From Pirellula sp. SH-Sr6A (GTDB lineage: Bacteria > Planctomycetota > Planctomycetia > Pirellulales > Pirellulaceae): 64,000 nucleotides of DNA. The position numbers and the translations under genes are program-made. The notes below the pieces were generated by a model that had not been told where the DNA came from, searched no databases, and worked only from the letters and a program-made list of their open reading frames with translations. The DNA lies in the NCBI RefSeq assembly GCF_001610875.1, contig NZ_CP011272.1, positions 2,151,988-2,215,987 on the forward strand. Reading direction: 5' to 3'. Shown in pieces: positions 26,646-35,838 of the stretch (position 1 is its first letter; each line of letters opens with the position of its first letter).

Positions 26646-29600
26646 ATGCTCAAAGCCCTCGAACTGGTAGGCTTCAAGAGTTTTGCCGACAAAACGCGGT
26701 TCGAGTTCCCCGACGGGATCACCGTAGTCGTCGGTCCGAACGGATCTGGAAAATCCAACGTCGTCGATGCAGTAAAGTGGGTGCTCGGTGCCCAGAGCGC
26801 CAAAGCGCTCCGTGGTGCAGACATGGCGGATGTGATCTTTAAAGGTTCCGCGGAGGGGGGACGCAAACCGGCGAACAGCGCCGAGGTCGTGCTTGTTCTC
26901 GACAATACGTCTCGCATCTTTCATCACGACTCCGAAGAAGTGCATGTGAGCCGAAGGGTTTTTCGCAGCGGCGAAGGGGAGTACGCGATCAACGGCCAGC
27001 CTTGTCGGCTGAAAGATGTCAAAGATCTCTTTCGGGGCACTGGTGTCGGCGTCGATGCTTACAGTCTCATCGAACAGGGGAAGGTTGATCGCCTGCTGCA
27101 AGCCTCCGCGAAAGATCGACGCGGAATTTTCGAAGAGGCTGCCGGCATTTCTCGGTTCAAAGCCAAAAAGGTGGAAGCCGAACGTCGAATGCAACGCGTC
27201 GATCAAAACCTGGTTCGGCTGGGGGACATCGTCGACGAAGTTGGAAAGCGATTGCAAACCCTCAAGAGCCAGGCGACCAAGGCGCAGCGGTATCGAGAAA
27301 TCACCCATCAACTTACAACACAACGATGGAATCTTGGTTGGATCGAGTCTCGCCTGCTGGAACACCAACGCAACGCTCTGGAAATTCAACGGACGGAGGC
27401 GATCACCTCCAAAGAAGAATGTTTGGTGAAATGGAAAGAGCTGGAAGAGTCTGCAGCTCGAGAGAAAAACCTACTGGATGCACTGCAGTCGGAGCTTGTC
27501 TCCTTTCAGAATGCGTATCTAAACGCAGAAAAAGAAGCGATCGCAGCGGAAAGCGGATACAAAACAGCCATCGCCCGCTCGGAAGAGTTGGAGATCGAAC
27601 GATCGCTCATTCAAGAACGTTTGATCGCATTGCAAGAGCGAGCTTCCTCGTCCGTAGAAGAAACCCAAACGCGACAACGCGAAATCGAGTCGATCCAACA
27701 AGAACAGATAGACGCAATTCAGCTGCTTTCGAATCGTGAAGCGGATCTGGATGAAGTTCGCCGCGAGCTCGAGCAGTTGAACCAATCGATCGACTCCGAT
27801 ACGGCCACGTATAACGAGACGCAAACGACCATTCACACGTTGCGTTCCAAAATCGTCAGTTTTCAGTACCACATCGAGCAGCTGCAAAACTCGATCGAAA
27901 CCTGGCGAGGTCAGGAGTCGCAGTTACGATTGGAATGGGAACGTCAAGAAAAGGAATCCACTCAACTATCGCAAGAGATAGAACAGGCCAGGGTGCGAGC
28001 GGCGACGGCTAGAGAGGGGCGATCCCAAGCAGAACAATCGCTCGAACAAGGGCGGAAGAAGCTGTTCGAAAATCAAGAACAACTCGCCGCGATGCAAGGC
28101 AAATTGCACGGGGTACGAGAACGATTGTCGGTTCTTGCGCAATTGGAAGACCAATTCGCAGGAGATGGCCGGGGTGGACAACAATTGTTGCGACTCGCAC
28201 GTGCGAACCAAGACCTCGACTTGAAAGATGGTGAGTCTAGCGTCTCGATGATGTCGAACCCGTGGCATTCGGTGCGGGGACTTGTTGCGGATATTCTTTC
28301 GAGCGAAATGCACCTGGCCCCCTTGATCGACGTGGCGCTCGGGCACCTCGCGGATGCGATCGTTTTGAGCAACGGTCAAATTGTCGACTGGATCCATGAA
28401 GGCGCCCTCTCCGTCGATGGCCGCGTGACCTTGCTCCGACTGGATCGTCTCCCCAACCGACGAACAGGGGAGAAGATACAGCTCGATGGACTGCGAGGAA
28501 TCATCGGGCGAGCTGATCGGCTAACCCAGTATGCTCCCGAGTACGAACCGCTCATCCGAGCTTTGCTCGGAACGACATGGTTCGTGGATTCTTTGGCGAC
28601 CGCCTTGGAACTCAGCCACTTTCGCGGAGCCGGATTGCGATTCGTGACCGCGGAATGCCAATTGGTCGATTCGGATGGAAGCATTACGATCGGGTCGTTG
28701 CAAGCGGGCTTAGGATTGATCTCCCGACGGACAGAAATGCAGATGGCGCGCGAAGAGATCCTGCATCTCGAATCGGAGCTCGAGCAAGCGACTCAGGCGA
28801 TGGTAAACCTTCAAGAAAGCTTGGCTCGCGAAGAACAAGCCTTGAAGCAATTAGCGGGGCAAGAGAGGGAGGCTTCGCAAGAGCTTTCGCGTGTCGAAGT
28901 TCTGTCGGAGTCCAATCAAGAGCGACGATCGAACCTTCTGAAAAGAATCGACGAGATCCTATCTCAGATCGCAAACGGTGATGAACGCATTCTCGATGCA
29001 GAGAACCAGTCTCAGGAGGCGGATGCAGAATGCCAACACAGCGAATTGGCACGCGAAGAGATCGATGTTCGTCTGCACTCATGGAGGGAGAAGAGAACGG
29101 AGCTTCAGTCCAAACTAAAGCTTCAAGAGTCGCTAGCGAATGAACAAAAGATCCAAGTGGCTCGATTGGAACAAAGGCTCGACGGATTGAAGCTCACGCT
29201 GGATCAACTCGTATTGGACGCATCGGAGAGAGAAAAGAATGTGAGCCAGGCCAGCCTGTCCCTCGCGCAAATCGACCAGCGTATCCAAGAATCCAAACAG
29301 CATGCCGCCCGCTGCCTGGAGGCGATGGGCGAACTGCGAGCGACCGCCACCAACCTAGAAGCCCAGCGCATTGCGCAGCTGGCGAAGATCGACGAACAGA
29401 ACAATGCGGCCGGACAAGCTTCACGCCAGTTTGAGCAAATGCGACGTCAACTGGATAAGAATGAAGACAAGTTAGCACAGATCACCCAAAACTTGCAGCA
29501 AATCGACTCCCAAGTTGCACAGCTTCGCGAGCACTACGCCGCAGAATATCAAATCCACTTGCCTCAGGATTTGCTGGAACTCGAGCTGCATACCGAAGAC

Positions 29601-30371
29601 GAACGTCTTTCTGAAGAAACGGCTGCACAACTCCAATCGATCGCTGCAGTCTCCAATACGCATGAGTTGCAACAACTCAAACAGAAAACGGAATCGGAAA
29701 TTGCATGGCTCCGATCCGAAATCGCGTCGACCGGGAGTGTCAACATGGAGGCGCTCGCAGAGCTCGATGCATTGCAATCGAGGTACGATCGCCTCGCCGG
29801 TCACCAAAGCGACTTGATCGAAGCGAAGAATGGATTGCTGCGGACTATGACGAAAATCGACGAAGATTCTCGTCACTTGTTCGTCGAGACGCTGCAAGCG
29901 ATTCGCAAAAATTTCCAAGACCTGTATCGGCGTTCTTTCGGCGGTGGCTTCGCCGACATTCTTCTGGAAAACGAAAACGATCCGGATAGCGGTATCGAGA
30001 TCATTGCAACGCCCCCGGGCAAGACGACGCTTAGCAATTCGCTTCTGAGCGGTGGCGAAAAAGCTCTCACAGCAGTCGCATTGATCATGGCATTCTTTCA
30101 ATATCGTCCGAGCCCGTTTTGTATTCTCGATGAAGTCGATGCGCCTTTCGACGAAGCCAATATTGGTCGTTTTGTGACGGTTCTCAGAGAGTTTCTCTCG
30201 ACTACCAAGTTCATCGTCGTGACGCATAGCAAGAAAACAATGACGGCAGCCAACATGATCTATGGTGTTACCATGCAGGAAAGCGGGGTTTCGCGACAGG
30301 TCTCCGTTCGCTTCGAAGAAGTCAACGAGAAAGGGGAGATCCTCACCAAAGACCGAAAGCTCGCTGCTTAG
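26646..30371 (+). CDS. smc: Chromosome segregation ATPase SMC
   Basis: A 1241-residue SMC protein, the core of the bacterial condensin that organises and segregates the chromosome. The N-terminal head carries the P-loop GPNGSGKSNVVDAV (about residues 32-45). Long coiled coils flank a hinge at about 525-660 (SVRGLVADILSS to LGTTWFVDSLATAL), and the C-terminal head has LSGGEKALTAVAL and Walker B FCILDEVDAPFDEAN. All elements are intact. The stop codon TAG (30369-30371) uses the first base of an insertion sequence; the uninterrupted sequence would also have read TAG. There is no visible Shine-Dalgarno site before ATG 26646. No scpA or scpB genes are in the window. Confidence 0.97.
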   Translation: MLKALELVGFKSFADKTRFEFPDGITVVVGPNGSGKSNVVDAVKWVLGAQSAKALRGADMADVIFKGSAEGGRKPANSAEVVLVLDNTSRIFHHDSEEVHVSRRVFRSGEGEYAINGQPCRLKDVKDLFRGTGVGVDAYSLIEQGKVDRLLQASAKDRRGIFEEAAGISRFKAKKVEAERRMQRVDQNLVRLGDIVDEVGKRLQTLKSQATKAQRYREITHQLTTQRWNLGWIESRLLEHQRNALEIQRTEAITSKEECLVKWKELEESAAREKNLLDALQSELVSFQNAYLNAEKEAIAAESGYKTAIARSEELEIERSLIQERLIALQERASSSVEETQTRQREIESIQQEQIDAIQLLSNREADLDEVRRELEQLNQSIDSDTATYNETQTTIHTLRSKIVSFQYHIEQLQNSIETWRGQESQLRLEWERQEKESTQLSQEIEQARVRAATAREGRSQAEQSLEQGRKKLFENQEQLAAMQGKLHGVRERLSVLAQLEDQFAGDGRGGQQLLRLARANQDLDLKDGESSVSMMSNPWHSVRGLVADILSSEMHLAPLIDVALGHLADAIVLSNGQIVDWIHEGALSVDGRVTLLRLDRLPNRRTGEKIQLDGLRGIIGRADRLTQYAPEYEPLIRALLGTTWFVDSLATALELSHFRGAGLRFVTAECQLVDSDGSITIGSLQAGLGLISRRTEMQMAREEILHLESELEQATQAMVNLQESLAREEQALKQLAGQEREASQELSRVEVLSESNQERRSNLLKRIDEILSQIANGDERILDAENQSQEADAECQHSELAREEIDVRLHSWREKRTELQSKLKLQESLANEQKIQVARLEQRLDGLKLTLDQLVLDASEREKNVSQASLSLAQIDQRIQESKQHAARCLEAMGELRATATNLEAQRIAQLAKIDEQNNAAGQASRQFEQMRRQLDKNEDKLAQITQNLQQIDSQVAQLREHYAAEYQIHLPQDLLELELHTEDERLSEETAAQLQSIAAVSNTHELQQLKQKTESEIAWLRSEIASTGSVNMEALAELDALQSRYDRLAGHQSDLIEAKNGLLRTMTKIDEDSRHLFVETLQAIRKNFQDLYRRSFGGGFADILLENENDPDSGIEIIATPPGKTTLSNSLLSGGEKALTAVALIMAFFQYRPSPFCILDEVDAPFDEANIGRFVTVLREFLSTTKFIVVTHSKKTMTAANMIYGVTMQESGVSRQVSVRFEEVNEKGEILTKDRKLAA
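30368..30370. repeat. Left target-site duplication TTA
   Basis: TTA flanks the left end of the insertion sequence and is repeated at 31271-31273 on the right. A 2-4 bp duplication of TNA type is usual for some IS5-family groups. Confidence 0.65.
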
Positions 30372-30392
30372 AACGTGTTTTGAAATTGCCTT
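30371..30392 (+). repeat. Left terminal inverted repeat of the IS5-family element
   Basis: 22 bases identical to the reverse complement of 31249-31270. The match ends where the left reads GAATTG and the right complement reads TCCTAC. Confidence 0.95.
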
Positions 30393-30403
30393 GAATTGAA
30401 AAA

Positions 30404-30459
30404 ATCGCTACGGCTCAGGAAGCGAAAAAGTTTCCCGGACTACAAGGAGCCGTAGCGAT
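30404..30459 (+). promoter_or_regulatory. Hairpin covering the transposase ribosome-binding site
   Basis: ATCGCTACGGCTC (30404-30416) and GAGCCGTAGCGAT (30447-30459) are 13-bp perfect inverted repeats around a 30-nt loop. The right arm contains most of the GGAG ribosome-binding site and ends one base before the transposase ATG at 30461. In transcripts read through from smc the stem would hide the start region. IS10 and IS50 are known to limit transposition in this way; the parallel here is inference. Confidence 0.7.
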
Positions 30460-30460
30460 C

Positions 30461-31246
30461 ATGAGTGGAATGGATTATCCAAGTTGCCTATCCGACAAGC
30501 AATGGCAGTTGATTCAAAAAGTATTACCCCCTGCCAATCAGCGTGGACGAAAACGGATCGATCGGAGGCGAATCATCAATGCCATTCTGTATGTCTGCCG
30601 CACAGGGTGCCAGTGGCGATTTCTTCCCAAAGAGTTTCCGCACTGGAATACAGTCTACGGGGTATTTCGCCAGTGGAAGCTTGACGGGGTTTGGCTGGCT
30701 ATCCATGAACTACTCCGTAGCGAGGTTCGAAAAGCGACAGGCAAAAAAGCAGCACCTACGGTTGGAATCATCGACAGCCAATCGATCAGGACGGCCGAGG
30801 GTGGTGAAACCCGTGGATACGACGCCGGAAAGAAGATCACAGGTCGCAAGCGACATATCCTCGTTGATACACTGGGGATGCTCTTGATGGTCGTTGTCCA
30901 CAGCGCTGAAATCCAGGACTATGATGGAGGATCGATTGTTATGCAGGGTATCCGCAGCCTCTATCGAAAAATCAAGATCGTGTTCGCCGATGGCGCTTAC
31001 GGGAAGGGTGGCCTTCCACAGCTACTGAAAGAGCAGGAAGGACTTCAGTTGCAAACAGTGCTGCGACCGATAGCCGCAAAAGGTTTCCAAGTACTACCAA
31101 AACGATGGATCGTCGAGCGCACATTCGCGTGGATCAATCGACGGCGACGCCTAAGCAAAGATTACGAACGACTTGCAGACACGAGTGAAACCATGATCTA
31201 CATCTCCATGATCGATTTAATGTCTCGCCGGTTAGCAAAAATGTAG
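30461..31246 (+). CDS. IS5-family DDE transposase
   Basis: A 261-residue transposase with an N-terminal helix-turn-helix domain (LSDKQWQLIQKVLPP, then RRIINAILYVCRTGCQWRFLP). The catalytic residues are present: D105 in IIDSQSI, D177 in VFADGAYG and E219 in WIVERTFAWINRRRRL. The frame is intact from ATG 30461 and ends 24 bp before the right end of the element. The GGAG ribosome-binding site lies within the stem of the hairpin at 30404-30459. It catalyses excision and insertion of its own element. Confidence 0.96.
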   Translation: MSGMDYPSCLSDKQWQLIQKVLPPANQRGRKRIDRRRIINAILYVCRTGCQWRFLPKEFPHWNTVYGVFRQWKLDGVWLAIHELLRSEVRKATGKKAAPTVGIIDSQSIRTAEGGETRGYDAGKKITGRKRHILVDTLGMLLMVVVHSAEIQDYDGGSIVMQGIRSLYRKIKIVFADGAYGKGGLPQLLKEQEGLQLQTVLRPIAAKGFQVLPKRWIVERTFAWINRRRRLSKDYERLADTSETMIYISMIDLMSRRLAKM

Positions 31247-31248
31247 GA

Positions 31249-31270
31249 AAGGCAATTTCAAAACACGTTC
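31249..31270 (-). repeat. Right terminal inverted repeat of the IS5-family element
   Basis: Exact inverted copy of 30371-30392. It is followed directly by the right TTA duplication at 31271-31273. Confidence 0.95.
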
Positions 31271-31321
31271 TTAGTTCCGAGTCGCTCTAGGAACTTTATC
31301 TCGAGGGTGGTGGATCGAACG

Positions 31322-31660
31322 ATGGATAGGATTGCCCTGGATGATTTTCTCAAAGTGGAGTTGCGCGTAGGGCGTGTGCTCGATGCGGCCATCTTCGAAG
31401 GTGCACGGAAGCCGGCCTTGCTCATCCGTATCGATTTTGGCCACGAGATTGGCATCAAGAAGTCGAGTGCTCAAATCACTTCCCTCTACAAGCCGGAAGA
31501 CCTCATCGGCAAGCTGATTGTCGCCGTGGTGAACTTACCCGCGATGCAGATCGGCTCGCATATGTCCGAGTGCCTCGTGACAGGTTTTCACAACTCGCAC
31601 GGGGAGGTTGCGTTATGCGTACCCGACAAAGAAGTTCCGCTGGGGACCAAACTCCTCTAG
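31322..31660 (+). CDS. csaA: CsaA-like tRNA-binding domain protein
   Basis: A 112-residue single-domain OB-fold protein of the CsaA type. It matches the family along its length: LDDFLKVELRVGRV, then RIDFGHEIGIKKSSAQIT, YKPEDLIGK, VVNLPAMQIG and VPLGTKLL. Bacillus CsaA has been described as an export-related chaperone and the fold binds tRNA. ATG 31322 was chosen; GTG 31307 would add five residues. Before the insertion sequence arrived, the gene started about 50 bp after smc and was probably co-transcribed with it, so the insertion may affect its expression. Confidence 0.88.
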   Translation: MDRIALDDFLKVELRVGRVLDAAIFEGARKPALLIRIDFGHEIGIKKSSAQITSLYKPEDLIGKLIVAVVNLPAMQIGSHMSECLVTGFHNSHGEVALCVPDKEVPLGTKLL

Positions 31661-31680
31661 ATCTCTCCCTATGACGGAAC

Positions 31681-32028
31681 ATGTCAGAAGACGAAGACCA
31701 CCGCATCCCTCAACGTCCAGTTCTCCAGCAGTTTCAATTCCGCATTTCGCAAGTTTTGCTTTGGACGGCAGCCGTCGCGGCTTTCGCCGCCTGCTACAAG
31801 AACTACCCGACCGCATTCTACATCGCGATCGCACTGTGCATTCTCAGTCTACCGCTCGTGCCGTTTGGTTTCATGCTTGCCATTCTCCTCTTTAGCCCCG
31901 AAGAGGGAAAGCAATTGAAGGTGAGCCCCAAGCTGTTGCAGAAGGTCTCGCTCGCGTGGCTGCTGGGAGTATTGCTCATTACGGCCACGTGCGTATTGAT
32001 CATCGAGGGTATGTTTCGAATGCAATGA
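31681..32028 (+). CDS. Small two-helix membrane protein, unknown function
   Basis: A 115-residue protein with hydrophobic segments at about residues 20-35, 40-65 and 88-108 and an acidic N-terminus. It starts 20 bp after csaA and is likely in the same transcript. No family was recognised. The gene ends 51 bp before the stop of the convergent DapA-like gene. Confidence 0.65.
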   Translation: MSEDEDHRIPQRPVLQQFQFRISQVLLWTAAVAAFAACYKNYPTAFYIAIALCILSLPLVPFGFMLAILLFSPEEGKQLKVSPKLLQKVSLAWLLGVLLITATCVLIIEGMFRMQ

Positions 32029-32079
32029 CGGAGGCCTACTGGTGTTGAACTAGAAGCACCCGAGGTTGAGCGATGCCTA

Positions 32080-33024
32080 CTAGGATCGGCCGGGCCAACG
32101 ATCCCACCACGTACGAAACTGTTGCCACTGTTGGTCGAGGAATCCAAGTTGGCTTGCGCTGAGCGCGTCGCTTTCTTGAAGCTGCAATGTGTATTCGGGG
32201 TTCCCTGCCAGGACCATGAGGCGTTTGTAATAGAGAACCAAATCAGGACCTTCATCGAAGGTAGAAAGCACCTTCAAAGCATCGCTGAGTTCGAAAGCCC
32301 ATTGCTTGGCCTGCGAGTCTCCCTGGACGGCCCGTTCACAAAGCTCGACCAATCGGAGTACTTCGCGTGGTATGGCGTTCCCCACACCGGTGATCGCCCC
32401 TGCGGCTCCGCAGTAGAGGAACCCGTGTACGACTTGGGTATCCACGCCGACCATGAGGGAGAGATCGGGATCACCGCTCGTGATATGCTCGGCCGCATAG
32501 TCCAATGAAGCCGCACCGCCAAACTCTTTGAAGCCGACCAAGTTCTTATGTTTTTGTCGCAATTGAAAGAACAAGTCCGCTTTGGTTTGGTATCCGTAGT
32601 AGGGGCTGTTGTAAATCACCGAAGGAAGGTCGGGTGCGGCGGCGAGGATCTTCGAGAAGTGCTGGTACTGGGCTGCTGGCGAGGTGCCGCGAGACAGAAC
32701 GCGGGGAATGACCATCAACCCCTTGGCTCCCACCTTTTGACCGTGAGCTGCGTGGTCGACCGCCAGGCTCGTATTTTGAGCACCGGTTCCCACGACGACG
32801 GGAACTCCCGCCTCCGCCAAGCGTTTCACACCTTCTTGGCGTTGAGATTCGGTCAGAAGGGGCCAATCCCCCATGGAACCGCAGTAAATGACGGCTTTCA
32901 TCCCTATTTGGATCAGTTCCTGTCCCTTGCGAACCAAGGCATCGTAGTCTGGAGTTCGATCCGATTTGCAGGGAGTCATCAAGGCGGGCATACAGCCGCG
33001 GAAGAAATGGTCTTTTCGTGTCAT
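32080..33024 (-). CDS. Dihydrodipicolinate synthase (DapA/NAL) family lyase
   Basis: A 314-residue TIM-barrel class I aldolase. The Schiff-base Lys166 lies in NLVGFKEFGG and the conserved Tyr138 in VIYNSPYYGY. The loop that is GTTGE in true DapA is GSMGD here (near residues 49-53), so the substrate is probably not that of lysine biosynthesis. The family also includes N-acetylneuraminate lyases, keto-deoxy-sugar aldolases and hydroxyproline-pathway enzymes. There is no signal peptide. It stands between convergent and codirectional neighbours with no clear pathway partner; the lactonase upstream on the same strand (88 bp gap) could fit a sugar-acid route. Confidence 0.85.
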   Translation of the reverse strand: MTRKDHFFRGCMPALMTPCKSDRTPDYDALVRKGQELIQIGMKAVIYCGSMGDWPLLTESQRQEGVKRLAEAGVPVVVGTGAQNTSLAVDHAAHGQKVGAKGLMVIPRVLSRGTSPAAQYQHFSKILAAAPDLPSVIYNSPYYGYQTKADLFFQLRQKHKNLVGFKEFGGAASLDYAAEHITSGDPDLSLMVGVDTQVVHGFLYCGAAGAITGVGNAIPREVLRLVELCERAVQGDSQAKQWAFELSDALKVLSTFDEGPDLVLYYKRLMVLAGNPEYTLQLQESDALSASQLGFLDQQWQQFRTWWDRWPGRS

Positions 33025-33111
33025 GGGACTTTGGTCAGTGCAAATCGGTGAGCAACGGGAACTGAAAACGAGAAGACGAAAGTCTAGTCGCGATCGATGA
33101 ATTTGTGCACT

Positions 33112-34272
33112 CTATTTAAGGAACTTGATACATGCCGGCGCGGGGGCTTCGATACGGAATCGAGTCGACTGAAGCGTTCCCTTCTCTGGATCGATTCGAA
33201 AAGAAACGATGTCGTTGGATTGTTGATTTTCCGCCAAGAGGAATTGTCCATCCGGCGAGAGGCGAAAGTTCCGTGGCGTTTTACCCAGGGTCGGTGTGTG
33301 ACCTGTCGAAGCCAGCTTGCCCGTCGACGGATCGATCTGAAAGGAAGCGATGGTGTTGTGCCCACGATTGCTGCCGTAGAGAAATTTCCCTGACGGATGC
33401 ACCAAGATTTCTGCGGTGGAATAGCCTGGATCGGATACTCCCGGGGGGAGTGTCGTCACGGTCTCGAGATGTGTAGATGGCCGACTTCCGTCCCAAAGAA
33501 AACTGGAGATCGTCATGTCGAGCTCGTTGATGACATAAAGGATCCGCTCGGTTGGATCGAACGTGAGATGCCGCGGACCGGCTCCTGGTGCTAGGACCAA
33601 GTCGAGGTCGGGACGAGGCTTGAAAAGGCGCATCGCTCGGTCAGGCTCGTAGACCACGACTCGGTCCATCCCAAGATCGGCAACGAGAAGATAGGATCCG
33701 TTTTTGGTCCACACGCTGCAATGCGCATGGGGGCTGGATTGTCGAGAAGGGTCCTTTCCTGTTCCTGAATGCTCAATGCGCTGCAACATCGGTCCGACGG
33801 CACCGGACGAATCAAGGGGATAAACGACTATGCTCCCTTTCCCGTAGTTGGCTACCACCGCGAACTCCGCACGAGGATCGATGGAAATGTGGCAGGCAGT
33901 ATCGAGCGGGATGGGTTGCTGATTGACCAAGCGAAGAGCATCTGGTTGAAGGTCATGGAGTTTCTCGATGTCCCAACGAAAGGCGGCGACGACACCAGGA
34001 GCCCCTTGTTCGGGTGGTACCGCGCTCCCCACGGCATAAAGAATCTCCTGTTGAGGATGCCGAGCAAAGAAGTTAGGACGGGCCAAAGAACCGACGGCAA
34101 TCGGTACATCCATCGATCCGTCCGAGTGAAGGCGGCTGGCGTAGATACTTTCCCCGTAACCTCCGATGAAGAAGGGTTCACCGTTCTGAGCCATAGCATT
34201 CGGTAAAAATAGAGGGAAGGGAGAAGAGCAGATCGCCAGGGCGAACCACGCGGTCAGCAGTCGTAGAATCAT
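33112..34272 (-). CDS. Secreted lactonase-family beta-propeller protein
   Basis: A 386-residue protein of the 6-phosphogluconolactonase-like (YbhE/Pgl) seven-bladed propeller family. An N-terminal signal peptide (LLTAWFALAICSSPFPLFLPNAMA) predicts export, unlike cytoplasmic Pgl. Typical blade motifs are HISIDPRAEFAVVANYGKGSIVVYPL, PHAHCSVW, GPRHLTFDPTERILYVINE and ILVHPSGKFLYGSNRGHNTIASF. Export makes a role in the pentose phosphate path unlikely; hydrolysis of an external lactone is the natural guess. Confidence 0.85.
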   Translation of the reverse strand: MILRLLTAWFALAICSSPFPLFLPNAMAQNGEPFFIGGYGESIYASRLHSDGSMDVPIAVGSLARPNFFARHPQQEILYAVGSAVPPEQGAPGVVAAFRWDIEKLHDLQPDALRLVNQQPIPLDTACHISIDPRAEFAVVANYGKGSIVVYPLDSSGAVGPMLQRIEHSGTGKDPSRQSSPHAHCSVWTKNGSYLLVADLGMDRVVVYEPDRAMRLFKPRPDLDLVLAPGAGPRHLTFDPTERILYVINELDMTISSFLWDGSRPSTHLETVTTLPPGVSDPGYSTAEILVHPSGKFLYGSNRGHNTIASFQIDPSTGKLASTGHTPTLGKTPRNFRLSPDGQFLLAENQQSNDIVSFRIDPEKGTLQSTRFRIEAPAPACIKFLK

Positions 34273-34416
34273 GATCGAATGTTTGGGGGCAAGGCCATCA
34301 TTGAGAAAAGTCGAAGCGTCTCGATTATAGGTGCCGTTCGCTGTAACGTGGTTCCTCGCAAGCCCTACGACAGATTTTCGCAGTGCGTACGTCGGAGTTT
34401 TAAGGTAAAAGGTAGT

Positions 34417-35838
34417 ATGATTTTATCGAGGATGATGCAGTCTCCGCGGGCGTTTACTTGGGTACCCGCCCTATCCATTTTTGTCGCAATCGTTCTGGCT
34501 GCGGCGGTCGGATTGCTTGGACTGGCTCGGGATCTTCAGTCCATTCGCCATTCCATTTTTGACGCCGAAATCAATCAAGCCCGGTCGCATGTGGAGCGGA
34601 CCGTAGGGCGTATCGAGTCCGATCTATTGGAAGGCTTATCGATGGCTGCCTATCAGCTCGAGAAAAAGCCTCGATGGTTAGTCGATCATTGGCGGCGAAC
34701 GATTCCGGGGAAGCCGGATCGACTTTACGCAGCAATTGTGGACGCCGAAGGATTGATTCTGGCGCATAGTGACTATCTGGACGTCGAGAATCCAAAACAC
34801 GATCGATTGCCGGAAGGCTGGGAGAAGAAAGCAATCGAAGGATATGGACCAGGGGTTCGGCAGATATCGGACGGCCCCCTCTCGCATCGAGGCGATGCGT
34901 TGGATATCAGTGCCCAAATCATTTATCAAAATCAAACCATGGGCTCTTATCACACAGGATTGGATTTGACGTGGCTCAATCGTCGCGTGTGGGATGGGCA
35001 GCGTGAAGCGATTCAAGTTTGGTCGATCGTAATCACAGCTATCGGAGCAATTGTTTTAGGGTCTTCCATTTTGCTCTTTCGGTTGGGGGTGCGAGCTAAG
35101 AGGATGGAGCAAGCGCTCGATCAAGCCGAGACACGGCGATTGGCAGGGCTCAGTCGCTTGATTGTTGGAATGGCTCACGAATTGCGGAATCCGCTGAACG
35201 CCGTGCGATTGAATTTGTTTACATCGCAAAAGGTTTTTGCGGGCACCGCGCACATCTCCTCGGAGGAAGCGGCTGTGATGATCGAAGAATCCGTTCGAGA
35301 GGTCGAGCGAGTCGATGATTTGATCGGCCAACTACTGGGGTATGCACGCGTGAATACGCAGGCGAAGGGGGAATGCAATGTTCACGACGAAATCTATTCG
35401 ATATTGCAATTTCTAAAACAGTTGCACGAGAAGGAAGGTGTCGAGATCTCGTATCAGAACCCATCGCCCGAGACACATATTGCGATCGATGCGCGACTCT
35501 TTCGTCAGGTTCTACTCAACCTGCTCAACAACGCTCGCGAGGCGATCGGCAAATCGGGGCGGATTGAAATTCTCGTCGATGCGGCCGGTCCGCGCGTAAC
35601 CATTCGGGTGCAAGACAGCGGGCCAGGAATTGCGGCGGACCAGTTCGAACAAATTTTTGAGCCCTTTTACACCACACGAGATGACGGAGTCGGCATGGGG
35701 TTAGCGGTGGTCAATAGTATTGTGGAAGGGGCCGATGGAAGCATCCAGTGCCGTCGCAGCACCGCCTTGGGCGGCATGGATTTTGTGATCTCACTTCCAG
35801 TCGTTCGTTGCAATGAGGAAACCAGCGATGTCCAGTAA
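34417..35838 (+). CDS. Membrane sensor histidine kinase (NtrB-like)
   Basis: A 473-residue sensor kinase. ATG 34417, preceded by AAAGGTAG, places the first transmembrane helix at about residues 14-36. A periplasmic region of about 165 residues (DRLYAAIVDAEGLILAHSDY suggests a PAS/Cache-like fold) leads to a second helix at about 204-226. The dimerisation domain carries the phospho-accepting His254 in MAHELRNPLNAVRL. The ATPase domain has LLNLLNNAREAIG, DSGPGIA, FEPFYTTRDDGVGMGLAVV. Its stop overlaps the start region of the response regulator, so the two form a coupled two-component system with a sigma-54 activator as output. Confidence 0.93.
   Translation: MILSRMMQSPRAFTWVPALSIFVAIVLAAAVGLLGLARDLQSIRHSIFDAEINQARSHVERTVGRIESDLLEGLSMAAYQLEKKPRWLVDHWRRTIPGKPDRLYAAIVDAEGLILAHSDYLDVENPKHDRLPEGWEKKAIEGYGPGVRQISDGPLSHRGDALDISAQIIYQNQTMGSYHTGLDLTWLNRRVWDGQREAIQVWSIVITAIGAIVLGSSILLFRLGVRAKRMEQALDQAETRRLAGLSRLIVGMAHELRNPLNAVRLNLFTSQKVFAGTAHISSEEAAVMIEESVREVERVDDLIGQLLGYARVNTQAKGECNVHDEIYSILQFLKQLHEKEGVEISYQNPSPETHIAIDARLFRQVLLNLLNNAREAIGKSGRIEILVDAAGPRVTIRVQDSGPGIAADQFEQIFEPFYTTRDDGVGMGLAVVNSIVEGADGSIQCRRSTALGGMDFVISLPVVRCNEETSDVQ

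Larger units (their letters stand above)
30371..31270 (+). mobile_element. IS5-family insertion sequence, complete (900 bp)
   Basis: The element is bounded by perfect terminal inverted repeats of 22 bp that begin GAACGTGTTTTGAAAT (left 30371-30392, right 31249-31270). A TTA duplication flanks both ends. It contains one intact transposase gene. It landed in the stop codon of smc without changing the protein, since the first base G of the element restores TAG. Both perfect ends and an open transposase frame suggest a recent or still active insertion. Confidence 0.95.
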
